A stretch of DNA of 7,774 nucleotides from Candidatus Gottesmanbacteria bacterium RIFCSPHIGHO2_01_FULL_46_14. GTDB lineage: Bacteria > Patescibacteriota > Microgenomatia > UBA10105 > UBA927. Made by a program: the position numbers and the translations under genes. Location of the stretch: positions 1 through 7,774 of the forward strand of contig MFJJ01000056.1 of the NCBI GenBank assembly GCA_001780895.1, read 5' to 3'. This document shows positions 1 to 4,982 of the stretch, piece after piece; position 1 is the first letter of the stretch; every line of letters begins with the position of its first letter. The notes below the pieces were generated by a model, which worked only from the letters and a program-made list of their open reading frames with translations, had not been told where the DNA came from and did no database searches.

Positions 1-533
1 ATCATAACGACACTCCCCATGAGTGTTTCAAATTTGGGTTTGTCTTTAAAGGCAATATAACTGAAAAGTAAAACGAAAAGTACCTGTGTTTTTAAGATGG
101 TAGCGACAAGACCAATGCTACCGCCACCAATTGCTGAAAATCCCAACATAGTTGAGACTGCATTTATTAGTCCTAAAAGAAGAAACAATTTAATATTACC
201 AGTAATTTGTTGATGAAAATTTTTATTCCTAACATATAACACGGGTAATAATCCAAAGATTACCATTAAGTTTTCAATGAAAAGTGTAAACGTTGTGTTT
301 TGGGGAAATGGGGAAGCTGTATAGAATAGTACCGATCCCGTTACGCCAAGAAGAAATACGTAGTTTAGTTGTGGTACCCCTTCTTTAAGAACAAATATAA
401 AAATAATCGGTGTAGCCAATACTAACGTAGCCCAGGTCAAAACAGATGCACTGACATTGGCTACAAGCTTTTTACCCACAATTGCGATAATTGCCGTAAT
501 AACCGATGTTATAAGAGCTGTATAGAACCACAT
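1..533 (-). CDS. DMT/EamA-like membrane transporter, partial (C-terminus beyond left edge)
   Basis: Reading the minus strand from the ATG at 533 gives an open frame of 177 codons with no stop before the window edge, so the 3' end is missing. The product is very hydrophobic and starts MWFYTALITSVITAIIAIVG. It shows successive membrane segments at about residues 2-20, 30-50, 58-75, 85-100, 115-130 and 140-165, separated by short basic loops. The stretch ending in KTQVLFVLLFSYIAF followed by KDKP resembles the end of an EamA repeat, where a 'LKT.PLF..LLSY..L.E' pattern is typical. EamA/DMT proteins are inner-membrane exporters or permeases for small metabolites; the substrate cannot be told from sequence. 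It is transcribed divergently from the coiled-coil pair at 622. There is no Shine-Dalgarno sequence, but a TATACT box lies 12 nt upstream of the start. The family call is moderate; another multi-pass transporter remains possible. Confidence 0.6.
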   Translation of the reverse strand, partial: MWFYTALITSVITAIIAIVGKKLVANVSASVLTWATLVLATPIIFIFVLKEGVPQLNYVFLLGVTGSVLFYTASPFPQNTTFTLFIENLMVIFGLLPVLYVRNKNFHQQITGNIKLFLLLGLINAVSTMLGFSAIGGGSIGLVATILKTQVLFVLLFSYIAFKDKPKFETLMGSVVM

Positions 534-545
534 AATTTCAACGTA

Positions 546-551
546 AGTATA
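546..551 (-). promoter_or_regulatory. -10 box (TATACT) of the left transporter gene
   Basis: TATACT on the minus strand ends 12 nt before the ATG at 533, which would put the transcription start about 5 nt before the start codon. No convincing -35 is visible. An alternative TATTAT lies at 577-582. Confidence 0.35.
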
Positions 552-609
552 ACATTTGTTTCCCACATTGACGTAGATAATACTATTGCATTCAATGTCT
601 TGGATTTGC

Positions 610-615
610 GATAAT
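610..615 (+). promoter_or_regulatory. -10 box (GATAAT) placing transcription start at the ATG of the first coiled-coil gene
   Basis: GATAAT (5 of 6 to consensus) is followed by exactly 6 nt and then the ATG at 622, so the message would be leaderless or nearly so. No Shine-Dalgarno sequence precedes the ATG. The site supports 622 over the in-frame ATG at 586, which lies upstream of this box. Confidence 0.45.
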
Positions 616-621
616 CGTGTT

Positions 622-873
622 ATGTCCGACACAAAAATTTTACAAGCAATTCTCGACGGTCAAACAGGATTAAAAAAAGACATACAAGAAGTGAGAAGAG
701 ATATAACAGAAGTTAAGGAAGAAGTAAGGAAAACAGAAGGAAGATTGACAGCAAGAATTGATATTGTAGGGCTACAAGTAGCCAATCTAGAAGATGACGC
801 TCCGACGGTTGAGGAATTTGACAAGTTAGCAAAAAGAGTTTCAAAGCTAGAGAACCGAGTCACCAAAAATTAA
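622..873 (+). CDS. Small coiled-coil protein, paralogue A (83 aa)
   Basis: Function unknown. The start is chosen at 622 (MSDTK) because its neighbour paralogue begins with the same five residues and both are then exactly 83 aa; the ATG at 586 would add 12 residues with no counterpart. Residues 1-12 (MSDTKILQAILD) and 46-83, including GLQ.A.LEDD.PT.EEFDKLAKRV.KLEN, are shared with the next gene. Residues 17-45 are a charged, heptad-like, Lys/Glu/Arg-rich stretch expected to form a coiled coil. There is no signal peptide or membrane segment, so it is probably cytoplasmic. Small proteins with this LEDD/EEFDKL type of C-terminus recur, as I recall, in CPR genomes without an assigned role. A phage-like or structural oligomer role would be speculation. 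Confidence 0.7.
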   Translation: MSDTKILQAILDGQTGLKKDIQEVRRDITEVKEEVRKTEGRLTARIDIVGLQVANLEDDAPTVEEFDKLAKRVSKLENRVTKN

Positions 874-954
874 CTTCACTTTTTCTTTTCGGCAGGCTCT
901 CGTTGAGAAACTTCGAACTGTTTGGCACAAGGCCTGTATTCTTTTTCAAAGAAA

Positions 955-963
955 TGTAATAAT
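955..963 (+). promoter_or_regulatory. Extended -10 (TGT-AATAAT) at the start of the second coiled-coil gene
   Basis: TGT followed by AATAAT (5 of 6) ends 6 nt before the ATG at 970, again leaving essentially no leader. This suggests the second paralogue has its own promoter rather than depending on read-through from the first. Confidence 0.45.
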
Positions 964-969
964 CAATTC

Positions 970-1221
970 ATGTCAGATACCAAATTACTTCAGGCAATAT
1001 TAGATAAAGTTACTGGCGTGGATAAAAAAGTAACGACAGTTGAGAAAAAGATGGACGACGGATTTAAAAGGATAGATGATCGCTTTGATAAGACTGACAA
1101 AAGAATTGATACATTAGGGTTGCAAATTGCAAGGTTAGAAGATGACTCACCGACTATTGAGGAGTTTGATAAACTAGCCAAAAGAGTTACCAAGTTAGAA
1201 AACCCAGTCTCCAAAAATTAA
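970..1221 (+). CDS. Small coiled-coil protein, paralogue B (83 aa)
   Basis: Function unknown. It is a tandem duplicate of the gene at 622: an ungapped alignment of the two 83-aa products gives about 45 identical positions, concentrated in residues 1-16 and 45-83. The central part (residues 17-44) differs almost completely but stays heptad-like, with units such as DGFKRID, DRFDKTD and KRIDTLG. The start at 970 is taken because it aligns with paralogue A; the in-frame ATG at 922 would add 16 unmatched residues. Homology extends a little past the stop, since both genes continue as ccaaaaattaacttc. The 96-bp spacer between them has no other gene. The gene converges on tRNA-Trp with only 8 bp between its stop and the tRNA 3' end, and no terminator fits in that gap. 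Confidence 0.72.
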   Translation: MSDTKLLQAILDKVTGVDKKVTTVEKKMDDGFKRIDDRFDKTDKRIDTLGLQIARLEDDSPTIEEFDKLAKRVTKLENPVSKN

Positions 1222-1229
1222 CTTCTAAG

Positions 1230-1300
1230 CAGGGCTGCCAGGATTCGAACCTGGAAGAGCGGTTTTGGAGACCGCAATGATACCATTTCATCACAGCCCT
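1230..1300 (-). tRNA. tRNA-Trp (anticodon CCA)
   Basis: This 71-nt cloverleaf has an acceptor stem AGGGCTG/CAGCCCT, a D-stem TGAT/ATCA, an anticodon loop CTCCAAA with anticodon CCA, a T-arm CCAGG-TTCGAAT-CCTGG and a discriminator G. The 3' CCA is not encoded, so a nucleotidyltransferase must add it. A single Trp tRNA with CCA fits standard use of UGA as stop. It is the last minus-strand gene downstream of rpmG. Confidence 0.96.
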
Positions 1301-1308
1301 ATATTGCT

Positions 1309-1317
1309 ATTTTATCA
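1309..1317 (-). promoter_or_regulatory. Extended -10 (TGA-TAAAAT) of tRNA-Trp
   Basis: On the minus strand TGA precedes TAAAAT, which ends 8 nt before the 5' end of tRNA-Trp. This spacing is suitable for transcription starting at or just before the mature tRNA. Confidence 0.45.
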
Positions 1318-1346
1318 GCTTTAGCCACTTTAATAAACCATGTTCT

Positions 1347-1369
1347 ATGGAAGGATGCGATCCTTCCAT
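1347..1369. repeat. Perfect 10-bp stem hairpin between the anchored-protein gene and tRNA-Trp
   Basis: ATGGAAGGAT and ATCCTTCCAT flank a 3-nt loop (GCG). The hairpin sits 12 bp past the stop of the minus-strand gene ending at 1381. Read on the minus strand it has no following T-run; on the plus strand a T5 run starts 9 nt later, too far for a standard intrinsic terminator. It may still act as an end-protecting hairpin or weak terminator. Confidence 0.4.
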
Positions 1370-1380
1370 CGGGGGAGTTT

Positions 1381-1875
1381 TTAGGGGATGAGTTGAATGG
1401 TGGAGATGATTTGGGTAAATGTAGTGCCGAGGCCGGAGATAAAGACATCTAGGCCGTTATTGGGATTGGTAAAAATCAGCGCTTCCATGGGTGTGCCGTC
1501 TTTAGGGGAAGCGTCGTGGTAGAGTTTCGCGTTCATGACTCCGGCAAGAGTCGCTTCTTCGATACGATTGATAGCAAGCGGCGGGCGCGGAATATTCTTC
1601 TGGCACGCCATAAGAATCGTTTCTCCCGAATTGGAAAGCACAGCACTACCGGAGGCGCCGAGAGTTAGTGTAAGTGTGCTTGGATATGAAAAAGAGAAAC
1701 CGCAGTACGTATTGCTGTGTGATAAAAGTGTCGGCTCGGGGGGAGTTGGTGAAAGGGCAAGCGGTGTAGGTGTCGGCGAAAACGATGGATTGGCCTGTCG
1801 TCCTATTTGCACCCCGACGACCAGAGCGGCAACGATCGCTAATACAATAACAAGGAGCAGTGTGTTGCGAGCCAT
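1381..1875 (-). CDS. N-terminally anchored extracytoplasmic protein with Pro-rich linker
   Basis: Function unknown (164 aa). Residues 5-23 (TLLLVIVLAIVAALVVGVQ) form one membrane segment after a short MARN head. A linker at about 28-50 rich in Pro, Thr and Ser (SPTPTPLALSPTPPEPT) follows, then a globular domain of roughly 110 residues. That domain begins near YCGFSFSYPSTL, a pattern seen in small PsbP/MOG1-like secreted domains, so a fold of that type is a weak possibility. Two Cys (about residues 58 and 90) could form a disulfide outside the cell. Its ATG lies 6 bp after the rpmG stop, so the two are probably one transcript. No Shine-Dalgarno is seen and translation may be coupled to rpmG termination. 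Confidence 0.75.
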   Translation of the reverse strand: MARNTLLLVIVLAIVAALVVGVQIGRQANPSFSPTPTPLALSPTPPEPTLLSHSNTYCGFSFSYPSTLTLTLGASGSAVLSNSGETILMACQKNIPRPPLAINRIEEATLAGVMNAKLYHDASPKDGTPMEALIFTNPNNGLDVFISGLGTTFTQIISTIQLIP

Positions 1876-1881
1876 ATTGGC

Positions 1882-2055
1882 TTAATCCAGTTTACTGGTT
1901 TCTTTGTGCGGTTGGTGTTTGCGGCACGTCGGACAATACTTATTGAGAGCAAGTTTCTCCGTTGTGTTTATTTTATTTCTTCCCGTCAGGTAATTCTGGC
2001 TTTTGCAAACCGTACACACCAAGGCCACCAATAATCGTTGATCCTTTTTTGCCAT
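1882..2055 (-). CDS. rpmG: 50S ribosomal protein bL33
   Basis: This minus-strand frame encodes 57 residues beginning MAKKDQRLLVALVCTVCKSQ, followed by NYLTGRNKINT and LNKYCPTCRKHQPHKE. That is the full length and layout of bacterial L33, a small protein of the large ribosomal subunit near the E site. The four Cys at 14, 17, 41 and 44 form two CxxC knuckles, so this is the zinc-binding (C+) form. The ATG at 2055 lies 7 nt after a perfect TATAAT box, so its message should have no leader. The gene sits 26 bp beyond the end of the hydrolase gene and 6 bp ahead of the anchored protein at 1875. In many bacteria rpmG is followed by tRNA-Trp, secE and nusG; here only tRNA-Trp follows within the window. 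Confidence 0.93.
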   Translation of the reverse strand: MAKKDQRLLVALVCTVCKSQNYLTGRNKINTTEKLALNKYCPTCRKHQPHKETSKLD

Positions 2056-2062
2056 GCCAACA

Positions 2063-2068
2063 ATTATA
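2063..2068 (-). promoter_or_regulatory. rpmG: Consensus -10 (TATAAT) directly ahead of rpmG
   Basis: A perfect TATAAT ends 7 nt before the rpmG ATG, predicting transcription initiation at the A of the start codon. A TTTCCA sequence 18 bp upstream could be the -35 (4 of 6) and lies inside the end of the hydrolase gene. Confidence 0.65.
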
Positions 2069-2081
2069 CCGTAGATTGGGG

Positions 2082-2924
2082 CTACATGGAAAGCGAGAGA
2101 ATCGCCTCGGTCACTTTTTGTGCAAAAAGCTTTTTTCCATCATCAGACGGGTGAATGTGATCACCCGCATTGATAAACCGAGTTGTTCCAATGAGGCTTG
2201 GTGTGTATGCGTCGGCAAGCGGGAGATGTTGGCTTTGGGCGAAATGCACGGTACTTTCGAGATACTGCTTGATTACCGCAGTGCGTTTGCGTTTGTCTTC
2301 CGGAGAAAATGCCAGACCGGCCGCACCATCGCCGAATGTTGTCGCGTCAGGAGCAATGGTAGCTGCAATGATAATTTTAACATTCGGAATTCTGTTTTTG
2401 AGTGTATCGACGATCGCAGCAAGCTGCAGCCAATGTTTTTCAAGCGCTCCAGCGTCAAACGTATATGGGTTATAGCCAAAAGACTCAACGACCACGATAT
2501 CCGGATGACGATTAACCAGGGCCGGTATGGGATTATCAAGATAGAGATAGTCGCTCGTTAATCGCTGTAACCCGTAATCGATGTTCGTGCCGCCAACGCC
2601 ATAGTTATAGATGGTAAACTGCGTGCGGGGATATATTTTTTTGAGCGCGTTTGCCAAGTGAGGTACGCCAGGGCCAAGGGTATCGACCATAGAATCTCCC
2701 AAAACTGCAATGGTATAGGAGGATTTTTTTGTTTTTCTGGTTTCTTTTGGTGTCGGCGTTGGTTCCTCGATACTCACTCCCAACACAGAAGACGACGGGA
2801 GTTGTCCAAATGATGTTGATGGCTTTGTTGCTACTGTTGTGGTTCCCGGTACATCTTCCTGTATTGGTGAAATAATTCCTTCTGCGGCAAAGACAACACC
2901 AATAAATAGAGAAAATAGTTCCAT
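2082..2924 (-). CDS. Secreted SGNH/GDSL-type hydrolase
   Basis: The product has 280 aa. Residues 1-14 (MELFSLFIGVVFAA) look like a short signal sequence with cleavage after AA. A low-complexity Thr/Ser/Pro linker follows to about residue 68. The hydrolase domain then starts with block I at IAVLGDSM, with nucleophile Ser78. GVGGTNI (around 110) fits block II. ESFGYNPY resembles block III, though the usual GxND is altered. GDHIHPSDDG near the C-terminus carries the D255-x-x-H258 catalytic pair. SGNH enzymes cleave esters on lipids, glycans or peptidoglycan; the substrate is not evident. In this setting an envelope-polymer esterase is plausible. It is 26 bp upstream of rpmG on the same strand and preceded by tRNA-Thr about 200 bp away. 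Confidence 0.85.
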   Translation of the reverse strand: MELFSLFIGVVFAAEGIISPIQEDVPGTTTVATKPSTSFGQLPSSSVLGVSIEEPTPTPKETRKTKKSSYTIAVLGDSMVDTLGPGVPHLANALKKIYPRTQFTIYNYGVGGTNIDYGLQRLTSDYLYLDNPIPALVNRHPDIVVVESFGYNPYTFDAGALEKHWLQLAAIVDTLKNRIPNVKIIIAATIAPDATTFGDGAAGLAFSPEDKRKRTAVIKQYLESTVHFAQSQHLPLADAYTPSLIGTTRFINAGDHIHPSDDGKKLFAQKVTEAILSLSM

Positions 2925-2930
2925 GGTTTT

Positions 2931-2936
2931 ATGATA
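2931..2936 (-). promoter_or_regulatory. -10 box (TATCAT) at the SGNH hydrolase start
   Basis: TATCAT (5 of 6) ends 6 nt before the ATG at 2924, another near-leaderless arrangement. No good -35 is visible. Confidence 0.4.
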
Positions 2937-3122
2937 CAGGGTTAAGGGCGTTTGAGGAAGACGGATTCAATGCGTTTTGCCCCAAAGAATTTTTGGGTGA
3001 ACGCTACGGTTTTTTCCATATCAAACCATGCACAGGAAAAAATTTTTCGTTGGGATTTTTTGCGTGAAGCATTCTTTTAGCTTTAGGGATTTTTGTTCAT
3101 ATGTCAAGTGGGTGGGTCTTTG
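2937..3122. other. Gene-poor spacer between tRNA-Thr and the SGNH gene
   Basis: No convincing gene is present. The minus strand has a short frame from ATG 3019 to TAA 2942 (25 codons, MEKTVAFTQKFFGAKRIESV...). It is open upstream to about 3080 without another ATG and has no matching -10 box. It could be a tiny peptide or the tail of a decayed gene. A perfect TTGACA occurs on the minus strand at 3102-3107 but lacks a good -10 at 16-18 bp. Confidence 0.3.
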
Positions 3123-3194
3123 AGCCGACGATGGGAATTGAACCCATGGCCTTCTTCTTACCAAGAAGATGCTCTACCACTGAGCCACGTCGGC
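3123..3194 (-). tRNA. tRNA-Thr (anticodon GGT)
   Basis: This 72-nt cloverleaf has acceptor stem GCCGACG/CGTCGGC, D-stem GCTC/GAGC, anticodon arm TCTTC-TTGGTAA-GAAGA with anticodon GGT, T-arm ATGGG-TTCAATT-CCCAT and discriminator U. CCA is not encoded. Confidence 0.96.
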
Positions 3195-3210
3195 TTGATC
3201 AACGGGAGTA

Positions 3211-3216
3211 ATTGTA
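3211..3216 (-). promoter_or_regulatory. -10 box (TACAAT) of tRNA-Thr
   Basis: TACAAT (5 of 6) on the minus strand ends 16 nt before the tRNA 5' end, predicting a 5' leader of about 9 nt for RNase P to remove. It lies just past the stop of the gene at 3230. Confidence 0.4.
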
Positions 3217-3229
3217 CCACGGATTGGCG

Positions 3230-3736
3230 TTAGGGGAATTGGAAGACTTTGGAGCACGCAACGGAGTTTTTGGAATCGTTTTTGACCTGAACGTCGACTT
3301 TCGTCGCGACGCTTTTAGCAAGATTCAATGCTTTGGTTGTACATCCAAATGTTTGTCCATTGCGTTGGGGTGCTGCCGTAAGGGTTGCCTGTGCAGTATC
3401 GGTCGCAACAGTAGTACCGGCAACGCTCACCGTAAAATCACAGGTAATGGATTTTGTGTCGGTGGTATCGGCGCCTTCAACGGATAGGTAGTATTGAGGA
3501 AGACCGACTACCGGGTTGTAATATTGCTGTTCACACGCAAGTCCGGAAATAGGACCGGTTTGTGGTGGCGCTAATTGCCCCGCCTGTTCGACAATAGGTG
3601 TTGTTGTTTCCGGAACGCCACTCTGTTGGGGGCGAAGAAAATATATGCCGGCAGCGATAGCGACAACCACGCCAGCGCCTACGAGGTAATACATCATGCT
3701 ATTGTTTGCTTGTGGGTCGCTCGTTTCTTCTTCCAT
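3230..3736 (-). CDS. Membrane-anchored extracytoplasmic protein with four Cys
   Basis: Function unknown. The start at 3736 (MEEETSD, 168 aa) is preferred over the in-frame ATG at 3754 because a TATACT box at 3744-3749 falls between them and 7 nt before the chosen ATG. An acidic cytoplasmic head (residues 1-13) leads to one membrane segment at about 15-34 (MYYLVGAGVVVAIAAGIYFL). A Thr/Gln/Pro linker follows, then a domain of about 110 residues with four Cys in the contexts LACEQ, ITCDF, FGCTT and VACSK, enough for two disulfides outside the cell. The beta-rich, Thr/Val-rich pattern suggests an immunoglobulin-like or similar sandwich, which is only an inference. It is divergent from the tRNA-Tyr locus and shares its promoter region. 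Confidence 0.75.
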   Translation of the reverse strand: MEEETSDPQANNSMMYYLVGAGVVVAIAAGIYFLRPQQSGVPETTTPIVEQAGQLAPPQTGPISGLACEQQYYNPVVGLPQYYLSVEGADTTDTKSITCDFTVSVAGTTVATDTAQATLTAAPQRNGQTFGCTTKALNLAKSVATKVDVQVKNDSKNSVACSKVFQFP

Positions 3737-3743
3737 GAAATTT

Positions 3744-3773
3744 AGTATAACCATAAAGGAATCTTTCGCGCAA
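3744..3773 (-). promoter_or_regulatory. Promoter of the four-Cys anchored protein
   Basis: On the minus strand TTGCGC (3768-3773, 4 of 6) and TATACT (3744-3749, 5 of 6) are separated by 18 bp, and TATACT ends 7 nt before the ATG. The -35 overlaps the likely -35 of the divergent tRNA-Tyr promoter, so the two may compete for polymerase. Confidence 0.5.
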
Positions 3774-3787
3774 GAGGCAATTTAGGA

Positions 3788-3793
3788 TATAAT
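3788..3793 (+). promoter_or_regulatory. -10 (TATAAT) of the tRNA-Tyr locus
   Basis: A perfect TATAAT is followed by 7 nt and then by TTGCTGGG, placing initiation about 2 nt before the partial tRNA copy at 3803. No comparable box precedes the intact tRNA-Tyr at 3991. This is therefore probably the original tRNA-Tyr promoter, now about 200 bp away from the complete tRNA. Confidence 0.6.
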
Positions 3794-3800
3794 GAACTTC

Positions 3801-3852
3801 TTGCTGGGATGCCGGTCGCCTCATCGGCGACCCGCCGACGAGGCGGGAGTGG
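3801..3852 (+). pseudogene. Truncated tRNA-Tyr 5' copy split by a palindrome
   Basis: TTGCTGGGATGCCGG at 3801-3815 is identical to 3989-4003, and AGTGG at 3848-3852 continues the match (4004-4008) once the 32 bases between are removed. This is thus a 20-nt duplicate of the tRNA-Tyr 5' end plus two upstream bases, ending in the D-arm. It lies directly behind a consensus -10 box. Confidence 0.7.
3816..3847. repeat. GC-rich REP-like palindrome inserted in the partial tRNA copy
   Basis: The 32-bp segment folds into a stem of 12 pairs (3818-3829 with 3833-3844) with one A-C mismatch and a 3-nt loop. Alternative hairpins are GGTCGCC/GGCGACC and CCCGCC/GGCGGG. Short GG repeats at both edges could be a minimal target duplication. 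It shares the CCGCC...GGCGG core with the palindromes at 4875-4892 and 5042-5064. Confidence 0.65.
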
Positions 3853-3855
3853 TGA

Positions 3856-3975
3856 ATAAAATATGTTTATGAAGCTTTTACAAATAAAACGGATGCAGGT
3901 AGAGAAGAATTGTTTTTTAAATCTGGTTATGGGCGTGGGGTACTTAAAGAGAAACTGAAGTGTACGACGGAATGA
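3856..3975 (+). pseudogene. C-terminal remnant of a GIY-YIG-like nuclease
   Basis: The frame through 3868 reads IKYVYEAFTNKTDAGREELF, then FKSGYGRGVLKEKLK, and stops at 3973-3975; an in-frame stop at 3853-3855 closes it upstream. The YEA..NK.DA..RE..FKSG.GR..LK..L pattern matches the C-terminal half of small GIY-YIG domain proteins (UvrC-type or homing-type nucleases), which are abundant in CPR genomes. The N-terminal half with the GIY and YIG motifs is absent, so it cannot be active. Its position between a partial and an intact tRNA-Tyr suggests it belonged to an element that inserted there. The assignment rests on about 37 residues and is recalled, not searched. Confidence 0.55.
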
Positions 3976-3990
3976 AACAATAGTGATTTT

Positions 3991-4075
3991 GCTGGGATGC
4001 CGGAGTGGACAATCGGTACAGACTGTAAATCTGTCGCCCGAAAGGGCTTCCTAGGTTCGAATCCTAGTCCCAGCA
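3991..4075 (+). tRNA. tRNA-Tyr (anticodon GTA)
   Basis: This 85-nt class II tRNA has acceptor GCTGGGA/TCCCAGC, an anticodon loop CTGTAAA with anticodon GTA, a long variable arm (GCCCGAAAGGGC), T-arm CTAGG-TTCGAAT-CCTAG and discriminator A. CCA is not encoded. Its first 18 nt plus two upstream bases are duplicated at 3801-3852. Confidence 0.96.
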
Positions 4076-4078
4076 CTC

Positions 4079-4417
4079 GTGATAACAGGAATTCGCCTCA
4101 AGGAAAAATCGAAAAACTTTTCGCGTATTATTCGTGGTGTGTCGCATGCACACCGGCTTGGCATCCTCTATATTCTTTCCCACAAACCCATGGAAGCGCA
4201 CGATATTGCAGCAAACATCGATTTTTCTGAGAATCTCATTTCGCATCATCTCAAGCAGATGTTGGTAAGTGGATGGGTGATAAAGACGAGAATCGGGAGA
4301 ACGATGATGTACGAGATTAATCCGAAGGTTTTTAAAAATCTTATGAAGTTTCTTGAGGGAACACCACTGGCACGAAAGATTGTTCTCAGGGATCCTCGGA
4401 AAGATAAATACTCTTGA
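4079..4417 (+). CDS. ArsR-like winged-helix transcriptional regulator (GTG start)
   Basis: The 112-aa product is about the length of ArsR/SmtB-type regulators. Helices at HRLGILYILSHKP and MEAHDIAANI lead into the HTH recognition region SENLISHHLKQMLVSGWV (about residues 70-87). The wing KTRIGRTMMYEINP follows, then a C-terminal helix. There are no Cys residues at all, so classical ArsR Cys metal sensing is excluded and the signal is unknown. The only usable start giving a complete domain is GTG at 4079; the next in-frame ATG would remove the first helices. This GTG lies 3 nt after the end of tRNA-Tyr, so the gene is probably cotranscribed with it, and tRNA 3' processing would leave an almost leaderless message. 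Confidence 0.75.
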   Translation: MITGIRLKEKSKNFSRIIRGVSHAHRLGILYILSHKPMEAHDIAANIDFSENLISHHLKQMLVSGWVIKTRIGRTMMYEINPKVFKNLMKFLEGTPLARKIVLRDPRKDKYS

Positions 4418-4486
4418 GCTAATTTATCTTTCTGCTCGAACTTACTTTCTCAAAAAGGTCTAAGTGAATAATATACCAAATCGTTC

Positions 4487-4534
4487 CGTGGCGGCAAGGG
4501 AAAGGGGTAAAAGGGAAAAGGAATTGTCGCCACG
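4487..4534. repeat. Inverted repeat flanking a polypurine tract
   Basis: CGTGGCGGCAA (4487-4497) pairs with TTGTCGCCACG (4524-4534), 11 pairs including one G-T wobble. The loop of 26 nt is almost entirely purine (GGGAAAGGGG- and AAAAGGGAAAAGG-like). Confidence 0.5.
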
Positions 4535-4677
4535 CTTCCTAATGTCCTAACGCTCCCGCCGCTTCGCGGGGCTCGCACGCCGCAAGAAAAGGGGGAAAAG
4601 AAAGGTGAAAAGAAAACAGAAAAACAAATTCTAGGAAAAGTCATCCAGATTCCGTAACTACTCACCCACCCGAACTC

Positions 4678-4737
4678 AAAGCGGAGGGCAGCAACCCCCG
4701 CTTTGGGCGAGAGGCCGCCCTAGGGGGCGGCTTGCCC
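4678..4737. repeat. Double hairpin, REP-like
   Basis: The first stem is AAAGCGG (4678-4684) with CCGCTTT (4698-4704). The second is a two-part stem, GGGC (4705-4708) with GCCC (4734-4737) outside and GCCGCCC (4714-4720) with GGGCGGC (4725-4731) inside, around a TAGG loop. Confidence 0.5.
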
Positions 4738-4859
4738 ACGTTTCGTTTCTCCTAAAATCTCCTACACTCTCTTCCGAAGTTTTTTTGGTTTACGATTTCC
4801 AGCCGTCGCGGGGGTGTTCTGCTTCCCCCTCCCGCGAAGACGCGGTTCTCCCCCTTCCG

Positions 4860-4905
4860 GTGCTGGCCGGTTGTCCCCGCCAAGAGGCGGGGTCTTCGCC
4901 AGCAC
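4860..4905. repeat. Long two-part GC hairpin
   Basis: GTGCTGGC (4860-4867) pairs with GCCAGCAC (4898-4905). Inside it CCCCGCC (4875-4881) pairs with GGCGGGG (4886-4892) around an AAGA loop. It is the strongest fold in the region and shares its core with 5042-5064. Confidence 0.6.
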
Positions 4906-4982
4906 TCGGTGGGGGAGCCCCCGCCGCCAAGATTTGTATCCCCAGTCCAGCGTCCGTATGGCTTGCGCGCCCGCAAGAGGTA

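Noticed and set aside
586..621. Upstream ATG extending the first coiled-coil protein by 12 residues
   Set aside because: The extension is not shared by the paralogue and would begin before the GATAAT box that sits 6 nt ahead of the 622 start.
1962..2561. Open frame of 199 codons on the plus strand opposite the SGNH hydrolase and rpmG
   Set aside because: It lies antisense to two recognised genes, has Cys/Arg-rich non-protein-like composition and shows no motif.
2942..3019. 25-codon minus-strand frame (MEKTVAFTQKFFGAKRIESV...)
   Set aside because: It is too short to support alone, with no -10 box or Shine-Dalgarno at a suitable distance. It is kept only as a remark on the spacer.
3102..3107. 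Perfect TTGACA on the minus strand as a strong promoter
   Set aside because: No acceptable -10 lies 16-18 bp downstream, and no gene start follows at a fitting distance.
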